Source: Podospora comata (lineage: Eukaryota; Ascomycota; Sordariomycetes; Sordariales; Podosporaceae). Taken from it: a stretch of DNA of 64,000 nt. The stretch covers positions 1,471,001 through 1,535,000 of the forward strand of contig CP071495.1 in the NCBI GenBank assembly GCA_017354895.1, given 5' to 3'. A program made the translations under genes and the position numbers. Below are positions 46,968 through 57,213 of the stretch, piece after piece; the stretch's first letter is position 1; the number at the start of each line of letters is the position of its first letter. The notes beneath the pieces are model-generated. The model did not search any database, had not been told where the DNA came from, and saw nothing but the letters and a program-made list of their open reading frames with translations.

Positions 46968-47438
46968 GCATTGCGTGATTGGCATACGCAGGATATTCTC
47001 AAATTGGTTCCAAATTATCTGATCATGACTGATGATACAAGCTGAACAACGGGCTGTGTGGTGGGAGATAACGCCGAAAGCCGAGTTGAAGCAACGGAAT
47101 TAAACAATGCTCCCCCTCTCCCTCCCCTTTTATTTCCCCAGGGGGTCGGCTGCCGTGGTCCCGTAACCCGTAACCCGTGTCCGGGGCGGCGGCGGCGGCG
47201 GCGACGAGGGCAGCGGTATCTCGGTCGACCTCATTGATTGATTTAATTTGGTTTTTATTTTATTTTATGGCTTTGCAGTTTTGTGAGAGGTGAGCTGTAA
47301 GATGATGAACCAGGCCAGTGGCGGTAGTGGTTGCATAGGTACGCTGAGTATTTACTGCCGGCCACACCATAAACACCTTACACGAAAGATGAATACGAAG
47401 CCGCCGAAGCCGCCGCTGAGTAATCTTGTTTTCTTCTC

Positions 47439-47461
47439 TTTTTTTTTTTTTTTTTTTTTTT
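47439..47461. repeat. Uninterrupted T23 homopolymer
   Basis: 23 consecutive T. The exact length may be unreliable in an assembly. Confidence 0.9.
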
Positions 47462-50400
47462 CGTGTGTGTATTTATAATCTTTGCGGTAAGTAGGTTGGT
47501 AAATGGTTGGCTTGGGAGGGGGTTCATAAACTCTTGACTGAGACGGACGGTAAGGTGACTGTCAGCACATTTCCCTGGCGCAAACGTTGACTTGTTGGTT
47601 CCTGGTGATGATGCAACCTCCGAAGGAGCGGAATTCCGGTCCTGCTTCTCGAAAAGCAAGGGGCAACAAGAGCGACATCGCCAGAGAGGCAAGGTAAGGT
47701 AAAGGTTACCTATCGAAGACTGATGATGATGAGGAGGGGCTTCATTTCCATTTTCTTTTCAGGGAGTCAAGGGGGGTCGCCTTCCAGAAGCCTTTTCATC
47801 ATGATGTTTGAACACGCGACACTCTCAGGGATTGAAGCGAGAAAGCAAGACCCGAGAGAACGGGATAGGCTCCGGTTTGTGCGGCAAACGGAGGAAAAGA
47901 AAAGAAAGGAGATCAAATCTCATTTTACATACGATCTTTCGCGTGGTCGACAGGGTACCTAGCTCAACGGTCGGTTTAAACGACATTTGTCGACATTTGG
48001 GAAATTGGGGTGACCGGCAGTCGATTCTCGCGATCACCTCGACCCGACAAAAGAGCGACAACCGCAGATTCGGCTTGGGACGATGGCAATCTTGACATAT
48101 GAAAAGAACACATGAGAATCTTGAGGGAAGAGACGAGATCTACGCTTTTCGTTGACTAGGCGGGAGGAGAGACCAAGAATAGCAACACCAGATCACCCCC
48201 TTCCCTCCCCAAGCCGGGCTTCGTTGGGTACCTTGATCGGGGAAATCATCACGGGGCTCCCGGACCGAAACCCCCTTCACCGGAGCGCCGAGAACGACGG
48301 ACTAAAACAAGCCCCCGTGGTGTGCCGGGTCGGTAATATGATCCCACGTTTCTCTCTCCCGTGTCCGTGTCACTGGGATTCCATTGTTGCGCGTTGGGGT
48401 GGGTACTTACCTATCGCCGAGGAGTTGGACTAAATAAGATGGTACCTTGGTTCATATGGACAGCTAGCAGCTGAGGATAGCGTATCTGTGATCGATGAGG
48501 GATAAACAAACAAGGACATTGTGGATAGGTAGTGCTTGCGAGAAAGGCACAATAACGGAGAACATAGGTACCTTATTCTTTGACAGCTTTTACTTTTCGA
48601 GCATTCGAAGAGTAGAATCCTATCTCTAGGACGTCTATCTAGGACTTTTTTTTTGGGCCGCTCTGATGACTGACTGAACTCTCTCACACAGTGAGTGGCT
48701 GAAATAATACTACGTCCAAAACTCGGATTTGCCACGCTGTGACTAAGAATGTAGGGCTTGGCTTCCAAACCGGCCTAGTCTAGAGCACCATGAGCTGATT
48801 TCAGCTCACTACTACTTCAGATGAGGAGGTGGTGTTTTTTTTTTTTGCCTGCCGGATGGAGCTTCGTCGGGTAGGGGATGAGGCGGGTGAGATCTGGTAC
48901 CAGATGCAAGATGCTGTCTGCCCTGTGTGAGCTGAGAGCTACTGGTGAGGCTTGGGAAGGTCTTTCCCTTGGCCCGGTCGGTTGGCGGTTAGATCGGTTG
49001 AGAGACTACTAGGTTTGTGCCTGCCAGAGATGAAAGGGTCAAAGTTGGAAGAAGAAGAAGAAGAAGATGGGGGGGTATCGTCAGGCTTGAAAGGGGGTGT
49101 GTATCAGGAGATCATGGAGGGAGGGTGTAACTCGTCGGGTCTTGGAGCACTGTGTCACAGTCGAGAGATGTATCTCTTCCATCCTGAAGCCTGACAGGGA
49201 GGCAAAGGAGGTATAATGAGGCCTGACGAAAATTGCTATCCGAGAGGCAAACATATGCCGTGAAGTTGGGTGCCTAGTGACGGTGAAGGCTGGTGGGGAG
49301 GTCTCAGAGTTGGGTATAGACGCGGCGGTGAGGCTGTCTAGGTTGTATCAGGTGTGCTGGGCTACGTAAAAAGGCAATATATCTGTTGCAGATTAGGCCT
49401 AGGAGAAGGTGAAAAAGGCGAGAGATGAGAGGCCCGGAGCTGCCGCCGACACACGGGTCGGATGGTGTGTGGGAGGTGGGAGAGGAAGAAGAACCTGAGC
49501 TCGCGGAGTATCACGCCTGTTTGGGCAAAGGGATGCATAGCTCGAAGCCGCATGTTGGGCAGAGAAAACCAGATCGTGATATTGTTTGGTCTGAGAATGC
49601 CAGATAGCCAAAGGGTCATTGTTGGGCAGAGACAAATGGCAGGTGACGGTCATCGTCTCGGACTTGTTGCTTGGCCAAACTGCCACTGGTTAACGACCAT
49701 TGAAGATGGAGCGCTTGAATAAGGCACTGTCGAAGGTTTGACACACGATTTAAGGAAGCCACTGTTCACAGAGACTGCCCCATACAATTTCCAGTGACCT
49801 GAGTAACTGAGAGGCCCAGATGTTGGCCTGGGAGTCTGATAGACGTTGGAGATGAATCAGATAGCACACTGCTCAGGGGTTTTATGGCCTGGCCATAATG
49901 GCACTACTAGGTATCTAGCAAACCTACCTGTGTTAAAATGTATAAACTGATTAGTCCAGTCCCCTGGGGCGGATGATATCTAAGAATGAAGGCATTAATT
50001 GTGAGAAATTTTCTCACTCTCATAGCATATACTTCCACCAACCAGAATCATAGGCGTCTATCGTGTGTTTCTCTCGCCATTATCGACATGATGACGACCT
50101 ATACTTCATATCCTGAAGTTTGACAGCTATTAACAATTCTGAAGAGACCCAAGCGGGCAACCAACAGCGCTCAGAGAGACAGAAATAGGTTCGTCAGCTG
50201 TCCCAAGCACTTGTAGCATTTTTCAGTTTGTGGCGTAGCATGTTTCTTTTGGAGTGAATGACGGGAAAAGAAATCCTGAATGCTGTAGTAGTTCTTGCAC
50301 GACGCGTACTCGTTCGCCATATTGCACCTTTATACAATCAATAACCAGATCTAGCAGCGAGTGTTAGCGTAGTATTTCTGAAGTTCTGCCAGGTATTCGG

Positions 50401-51899
50401 TTCAGAACCTCTCCACGGTGATTCTACAGCCTCCATTATTAGCAGCTCCTACCAGCCCTGAATATAGTTTTTTTGTTCGATTCTTAGGCACCTAAGAAGG
50501 TGTGGACAACTGTGAAACCGAAGGAGTTATCTGATCTCGAGAAATCATTGTGACTCGAAAATTCCTTGAAGACGATGGTAGCTGGTCAGTCTCCGTTTCC
50601 AAACACTAGAAAGCAAACTAGGAGCTAGCCCCCAAGGACTTAGCCATATTAAGCAAGACATATCTCCATGCCAGTTATTGCATATTCTTGGTGATGGCCT
50701 CATCAAAAGTCAAGTGCAACCGCCCTATCGCGCCAATGGTAGTTAGCTTGATCGTCATAAATGTCAATAAGTGGTTGATAACATCGGCACTCTGGAGAAT
50801 TCACTTGCTCAATCTATCTGTACCTGATGTGGAAGCTCAGGCACTTTGATAATAATTCGGAGGCGTGTCTGGGGCTCTAGAGATGATAAATGTTAGGCCT
50901 TTCCAAGCATAGATAGTCGAGAATGTATGCGTTGTGAGGTAGTCAGTCACAAGACGGCGCTTTTCTATACACCCACTGCCACCAAACAAACCTGCTCGAA
51001 TCTTACCGAACTGATTGCAAAGCATTCTCAGTAGGTAATTGACATTGGCAACACTCGGTCAAGAAAGAAAACGGCACCATCATCACCAACTTAACCTTCT
51101 CATCTAATTTTTCCTCACAATTGCCCTGTATCTCAAGGTAAGTAGGTTGGTAGTGAGCATAGCTAGTCCACAACCTCGCTTTATTCCCCCCCTTTGCCAG
51201 CTTATCGTTAACAATAGGTTAGACAAACAAGCAAGCAACTTGCGGATGTAAATAAGCAGCAAGCAGTGAGAGACTGAGAACCATCAGTTGGTCAAGTGGG
51301 GTTGGATCGACAAGCAATCTGGAAAGAAAGTGCCATCATTGTCCTCCTCCCCATCTAGCATCCAACCCCCACCACGCCCAGTCTCCTCACAGGAACCAAC
51401 TCCTACCCCCCATCTCCCTCCTCAAAACCTCCCCTCAACTGAAACCCAACCTTCCCCCATTCTCTCCATCCACAAAACCCCCTTCTGACCATCTCTTATT
51501 TTCGTTTCCTATACACCTCCCTTCCCCCTTCCCCAGCGACTCGACCCCTAGGATACCCCCATCCCCAATTTTGCCCCCTAAATCGGCGATAGTTACTCGT
51601 CTGCAATCGGGTCAACAACCTTTCTTTGTCGAACCTCCACGATTCCCTCCGTCAGCTTTCTCAACCCCATACCTACCTCAGTAGATCCTCCCATCGGGGG
51701 ACCGGCAAGTGGTGTCGGTAAAAGAGCACGTCGTCAGGGTCGTCCGTTTGCTCTCAAGTAATAAAGAATGTCTGATAAAAAATGAGCGTTTTGAACAAAG
51801 ACGCCCAAATTAGTCTTTCGCCGCAAGAATCATGTCCTATCACATTGTATCCGCACCAACGCGGTACTCGTCAGCAAACTGTCTCAATCTCCTTCACTG

Positions 51900-54800
51900 C
51901 TAGTGCCCCCTGCGAATGCGACCTCCTTGCTGCTGTCCACCCGGAGTAGAACGCACACGGCGAGCGCCAAAAGTGCGTTTTGTTCCGGCCTGTCCAGAGA
52001 ATCGGTCGTCCGCAGCAGAAGCAGGGTCGCCACCTTCCGAAGAAGCGCATGCAGCTTGAATGACACTCGCGGGGTTTCGAGCAGACTTGGAGAGGGGGTT
52101 TCTTCTTCCGGGGTGTTCATACCAGTCGACGTCGCTGAGTTGGAGCTTGCGGACGCGCTGTCCACCGCGCTCCTTGGCGGCTCTGTTATCGATGCGGTTG
52201 TGGTGGTGATACGAATTGGTTTTCTCGTTGCCTGCACGGTTGTGAATATTGCTGTATAGTTGAAGGGGGTCCCGGAGGGTGGTAGTACCGTCGTTTTCCT
52301 CATTCTCGCGGAGATCGTAGTTGAGAACAAGGTTCTTGATGCGCTGCTGTTCCTCCTTGGCTGCCTGGCGTTGGTTGATCAAAGCCACGGCAAAGTTGGA
52401 ATCAGAAGGCAGTTCAACAGTCCGTGTCTTTTGGCCAAGTTAGTGATGTGTTGCTCGGAGAAAGGTCCGGAGAAGAGCTTACCTGTTGACGGTTTCCCTT
52501 CTTCGTGAGCAAAGAGAAGGCCATAGTGCCGCCTGGGTTGGTCGTGGCCGCCTCGGCGGGCTCGCCTCCTGTAGCCTCACGGGCTTTCGGGCGGACGGGG
52601 AGGGGAATATCGAACTGAGGTTTGCGCTCGAACTTGCGCGCATCCCCAAAGCTCTCAGCCATCATCTTGGCATACTCCCGCTCAAACTCTTCTTCGTATT
52701 CAGGGTCGACTTCCTCCTCTTCTCTGGTGACCACAATCTCCTCCTCTTCTTCATATTCGCTGTTGGCATAGGAGCCGTGATGCTCAGATTCCTCGACCTC
52801 GCCTTCATCGGAAGCCGCGTCCTCGTCGTCATCATCGTCTTGCTCTCCGGCCTGAAGATCATTGCCATCCTCATCGTCGCTCGACATCGCACTAGTTCTG
52901 TCGTCCTGCTCGGCAATCTTGTCCATGCCTGAGGTTTTGTGATCTTGAATGACGGCCAGCCGGAAGACTTCCGAGGCTTCTTCCAAGTTCGAAGCAAGCT
53001 TCCACTGAGGACGAGTGAGCGAGAAGATGTCATGTACCAAAAACTCAATGTCCATCGGCAGGGGGTCCTTGGTGTAGATGTAGTACTGGAAGAAGGAGAG
53101 GAAATAATCCAGCTTCTTGCCGGCTGCACCTTTGTTGAAGAACACACCGCAGGTCTCCAGGATTGTCGCAATCAGGCGGATCCGGAAGAAGTCGTCTGGC
53201 ATGTCAAAGGATACGAGACGGCCGGGGATGGGCGGTCCTCCATGCCCAAAGGTCATGATCTTGTACATGATCTCAAAGATTACAGGATGGTCGAGCATCC
53301 TGTAGTTGTACATCTCTGCCAGGTATTTGACTTCGGCAATTCTGCGCTGGTTGAATTCAAAGTTGTTCTGCTCAAGCCCAAACACAACAGATTCGATGAC
53401 GGTGTCAATAACGCTGATCACGAACTCGTTGTGATAGCGGTGAATGGCGCTCAGAATGACGACGAGAAGATGGATGTTGCTGTACTTGACCTTTCCGGGC
53501 TTGGAAAGAACCTTGTGAAGGATTGTCACAACCTCCTTTTCTTCCCAGTGAAGCCTGCGGATCTGCCGGACAACCTTGCTGTAGTTGCGCTTGGTCAGAT
53601 CCGTGTAGACCAGCTTCCGGACAAAGAGCTCGATGGGGGTTCTCTCCTTCTGCTGGATGGCCGGCCGTTGAGGAGGATCGACATAGTACACGGCGTTCTC
53701 GACAAGCATGCGCTCGGCTTGTCCAATATGCTGAACGGATTTCTTGCGCTGGAGAGTCTCCAGGAAGGAGGCCATGCGAGGCGACGTCTCTGGGTTGCGG
53801 AGCAGGTATCGGCCGCAGTTCTCCAAGAGGTTGCAGATGATCTCGATGTTCATTCGAGAGAAATCATCCAGACTGACCTTGAGGCAATGGAAAACGACGT
53901 GTTCAGGGACAATCCCAAACTTGGTCAGTTCGGCAAGATAGCGGATATTGCCAAGTCTGACCTGGCCCAAGAACTCCTTCTCTTTGCGACGTTGGAGGCT
54001 GCGGAACTCGGCATCAAGATAGTCCACAAGACCTTTGGGAATGTCTGGCATGTATTGACCAAGGGTAGCGACAAGCCTAGACCAGCTGGGAAGGAGATCG
54101 CCCCGCCCTTTGGGCACATCTGTGAGGGCCTTGATAAGCCTGTTCCGAGAAGCCTTGGAGTTGAGAAAGCAAAAGTCGATGGCGGTTTGGTCAATGGCAT
54201 CCTTGCTGGTGAGATCCGGAAGCCGAGCAAGAAGAGCATCAACCTGAGCACCAATGGTCTTGTTCGCAATGGCCATGGACTGCTCATCAACTGTAGCCTC
54301 TGCCTGCTTCGCCTCAACCTCGGCCGGATCGATCTTCTTACCGACTTGCTCGTCCTCGGCCTTCTTTTTCTTGACCTCTTCGAGAAGCATGCCGGGAACC
54401 TTGCCCTTGAGATCAACCAGGTTTTCGTAAAAGCGACGTTCCTCCTCGTCCTCCCAGATACCGGAGCCATCGCCTTGTCCACGGAGGTACTCTCCCGCCT
54501 TTACTATGCCGATCGAGCCGTTCGCGTTCGCGTTGGCGTCATCGCTATCCTTCAACTCGGGCATCTCAGCCCCAATGATTTCGGCGATCACATGGGCGTT
54601 GGCCACAAGGCGCTCCTGGGCCTTCACCTGCTTCTCAAAGTTCGCCTGACGGTCCTCAAAGACTTCACCCGATTTCACGTAGGCCTCGGCGTTCTTGCGA
54701 GACTGGCTGAAAATGGCCTTTTGATCCCGAACAAGATGGCCCTTGACGTCCTCAAAATATCGCCTGAGGACGTTTCTAAAGCGCTCTTGGAGCTCGGGAG

Positions 54801-55718
54801 AAGTGAAGGGAACATCTTCCTTCGTCGTGCCATCCTGCTCTTCGTTTGTCTCGTCCTCTTTGGTGGTTCCATCTTCCCCGACTGTTTTTCGACTATCAGA
54901 CTTGACTCCCAAAACATCCCAGCTAAAAGCCTTGACGAAAATCACCAGCAGAGGCAAATTTGCATGTTCACGGTCGTGGCCCAGGAGATCCTTCAGAACT
55001 TCCAGAGGGAACGGTTCGGCAGCACCTCCCTTGGCAGCTGCTCGGGACTTGACCTCAGTGGTCTTGCCCGTGGTTCCGTTTGCAGCGTCGTCAGGCCGCT
55101 TGATGTCGTCGAGGGTTTTGAGAATGCCTACAAGCCAAAGCTCGGTCACGACGCGCAGGAGGACACGCTGACGGGTCAGACGGTCGCGTTCCTCCTTTTC
55201 TTTGGCTTCGGCCGAGAGGGTTTTGAGGAAGCTCTTGTCCGGTGTAGCCATAGCCTTGCCGAGATACCAGCCCAGATACATGGTAAACTCGTCGGGACCG
55301 AAGCGCTGATGGAGGGCGCTGACAATTTCGACGCCGGCTTCGATCTCGCCGGGGGATTTGAGTTTGCAAAGGCCTTCGTGGCAGGCGGAGACGATTTCGG
55401 AGAGATACTTGGAGAGGCTGACAGTCTTGATCTCCTGGAGAAAGGTGTTCATGGTCGCGGGGCTAATTGCGGTACGGAGACGTTTGATGAAGGCGGTATT
55501 CTTCTTCATGGTCGAGTCCAGGGACTTGCTCACGGGAAAGAGATCTGTCACGAGAGTCAGCATCACCAGAGGGGAGCGAGGCTTGTTGTCGAAGCTGCTT
55601 ACCCTTCTCTCCATTCCAGGCCCTCTGGTTGAGCTCGCGCAGCTCGCCTGAGAGTCGACTGTTAGCTATGACTACTGTAGAGACGATTATAAGACATACG
55701 TCTGCGCGCGCGATCCAT
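51900..55718 (-). CDS. UPF2: Nonsense-mediated mRNA decay factor UPF2
   Basis: Four exons (55718-55700, 55647-55603, 55544-52483, 52427-51900) code for 1217 residues. The start exon is 19 nt and exon 2 is 45 nt; together they give MDRARRRELRELNQRAWNGE and lead into KNTAFIKRLRTAI, the expected Upf2 N-terminus. Three MIF4G domains lie at about 30-225, 446-630 and 655-890; the third (KLVYTDLTKRNYSKVVRQIR region) is the Upf3-binding one. An acidic stretch (about 913-966) and a C-terminal Upf1-binding region follow, ending with Arg/Gly-rich residues. Upf2 bridges Upf1 and Upf3 on premature-stop mRNAs. The last intron (52482-52428) has a GTAAGC donor, CTAAC branch and AAAAG acceptor, joining RQQ to TRTVELPSDSNF. 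Confidence 0.96.
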
Positions 55719-56836
55719 GATGGGCGAGTGTTGTTGTTGTGTACAAGTAAGAGATTTACGTGGGCGCAATCATTCGTTTTCGTCGACTATGGATCGAGAT
55801 GCTAAGGGTTCAGAAATCGGAAGCGACAATCCCCGTCAGCTAAGGAAGGCATCGGTGACGCTCGGTGGGAAGGGCCTCTAGAGGCAAGATGGGGATTTGC
55901 TCCAGGTCTCTGGCTACTACTACGGTGGGCTCCCAGAGAGGGTGTTTCGTTTTGCCTTTGCTGAGTGGTGTTGTTTCTGTCTCGAAGTCCAAAGCAAGGA
56001 AGCAAGTGTCCGGTGACGGAATACGATATCAATAAAGTCAGTCAGTCAGGCCTGGCTGAATTCCTCAAAAGGCTGTAGTTCCACTCCCCCCACCAGGTTT
56101 GGCGCGGCACGCGGTTCTTGGCACTGGGGATCCCCGCTATGTAGTTGGCTTTTCAGCAGCCAGACCAACCTAGTTAACGACATATGATCTTCTCTTAGTT
56201 GATTGGGATCCTTATACATCTGTGAGATGGCTAATGTCAGTTGTTCCACTCAAGAATCTGTGACAAGGAGAAGCGGCCTGTCTGTTGCTACCCGTCTTGG
56301 TCACGAGTCGCTGGGAAAGGGTTAGGGTTTGAGGCCAGCAATCTCGTGTCATGAAATTATCAGATCAAAGTTACGCCAGCCTTAGCCCCTCCAGTATCTG
56401 CAGATTCGATACCTGATAGGCCACTGCTAGCGATATATATGCAGGAACATTCGTTCTGTCCCTGATAATGTCTTTCTCTCTGAATAATCCCCGGTCACAG
56501 GTTCTGGCCGCCCGTGGCCCCCGAACATCCGAACAATCAACAGGTCGGCCCGCATGCTTGGCACGGGGGTCGCGGTCCGCTGTGCTCCCCAGCCAGACGT
56601 CATGTCTCGGCACCCACTTGACCCCTGTCACGTTTCTCACAGCTCTGCCCATATCCAAAGCCTCAAATAGAGACACAACTCTCGAAAAAAGCGAGTCCGA
56701 TCTGAGCGTTGGACGATCCGAGTTTACAGTACAAAACAGAAACAGGCACGGGAACCGGCCCTGCTTTAAATGGATCTGGGCCAGGGCTACCACCAGTCTG
56801 AAGTTTGCATCTCCGTCCCATTCCCAAGTGGGCCTC

Positions 56837-56842
56837 CTTATC
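56837..56842 (-). promoter_or_regulatory. GATAAG site, NIT2/AreA type
   Basis: CTTATC on the plus strand, so GATAAG on the minus strand, about 375 bp upstream of the nitrate reductase ATG. It is the first of three such sites; pairs of GATA sites are the normal target of NIT2/AreA. Confidence 0.5.
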
Positions 56843-56885
56843 AGACGCTCTGATTTGTCCAATGGCGGGCTGCTTGTCAAAGCTT

Positions 56886-56891
56886 GATAAG
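56886..56891 (+). promoter_or_regulatory. GATAAG site, NIT2/AreA type
   Basis: GATAAG 44 bp from the preceding inverted copy and 45 bp before the TCCGCGGA element. Confidence 0.55.
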
Positions 56892-56935
56892 AACCTCCCA
56901 CCCCCGTCTTTGAACTTGTACTCGAGTACAGTATA

Positions 56936-56943
56936 TCCGCGGA
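56936..56943. promoter_or_regulatory. NIT4/NirA-type binding site TCCGCGGA
   Basis: TCCGCGGA is a perfect 8-bp palindrome identical to the site reported for Neurospora NIT4, the nitrate-specific activator. It lies 271 bp upstream of the nitrate reductase start, among GATAAG sites, the arrangement known for nit-3 promoters. Confidence 0.7.
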
Positions 56944-57001
56944 AACCACGGGTGCCGATCTAGAAAGGGATGCTCCAAAACGATCAATAAACGGCGCTCG
57001 C

Positions 57002-57007
57002 CTTATC
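57002..57007 (-). promoter_or_regulatory. GATAAG site, NIT2/AreA type
   Basis: CTTATC on the plus strand, 207 bp upstream of the nitrate reductase ATG. Third GATA site of the group. Confidence 0.5.
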
Positions 57008-57102
57008 TCTGAGCACTTGCGATGAACACCCGCGGCCACTCGGAGAAGCAAGCGTCAAGCAGATGGCGTAGGTGGCATGGTATGTAGCATACCTACCTTA
57101 GG

Positions 57103-57109
57103 TATATAT
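57103..57109 (+). promoter_or_regulatory. Candidate TATA box of nitrate reductase
   Basis: TATATAT about 105 bp before the ATG, suitably placed for a strongly regulated fungal promoter. Confidence 0.45.
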
Positions 57110-57213
57110 GAAGCAATCGAACCATTCTCTACGTGTTGGTCCCTCTAGTTCCCTTTGCCATTCTTCAGCATTGTACGTAGTATTATCGTGTTTGTTAGCG
57201 TCAGCTGCCCAAC

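Larger units (their letters stand above)
39430..51899. other. 12.5-kb gene-poor region
   Basis: I find no convincing gene on either strand. The open frames are all under 170 codons, overlap each other and lack domains or steady codon usage. Base composition is mixed, not strongly AT-rich, so it does not look like a RIP-mutated repeat or a centromere. Simple-sequence tracts cluster at 46570-47470. Sequence upstream of the transcription factor (39430-40600) is GA-rich on the plus strand, so CT-rich in the factor's sense, fitting a long promoter and leader. A possible spliced non-coding transcript is noted at 51134. No tRNA or 5S rRNA gene was found by eye. Confidence 0.5.
55719..57213. promoter_or_regulatory. 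UPF2 / nitrate reductase divergent intergenic region
   Basis: This 1.5-kb region holds the UPF2 promoter at its left end and the nitrogen-control elements of nitrate reductase at its right end (three GATAAG sites and one TCCGCGGA within 380 bp of the ATG). Open frames in 56370-57050 overlap on both strands and look non-coding. Confidence 0.6.

Noticed and set aside
47950-48060. tRNA-like A box (TAGCTCAACGGT) and B box-like GTCGATTC
   Set aside because: No acceptor stem, no D-stem partner and no anticodon arm; coincidental boxes.
50088-50146. Possible C/D-box snoRNA (ATGATGA then CTGA)
   Set aside because: No terminal stem, no C' box and no guide region I could match; below the level worth annotating.
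52939-55632. 897-codon plus-strand frame
   Set aside because: It is exactly antisense to the main UPF2 exon, which is confirmed by its domains. Codon structure of GC-rich genes often leaves the opposite strand open.
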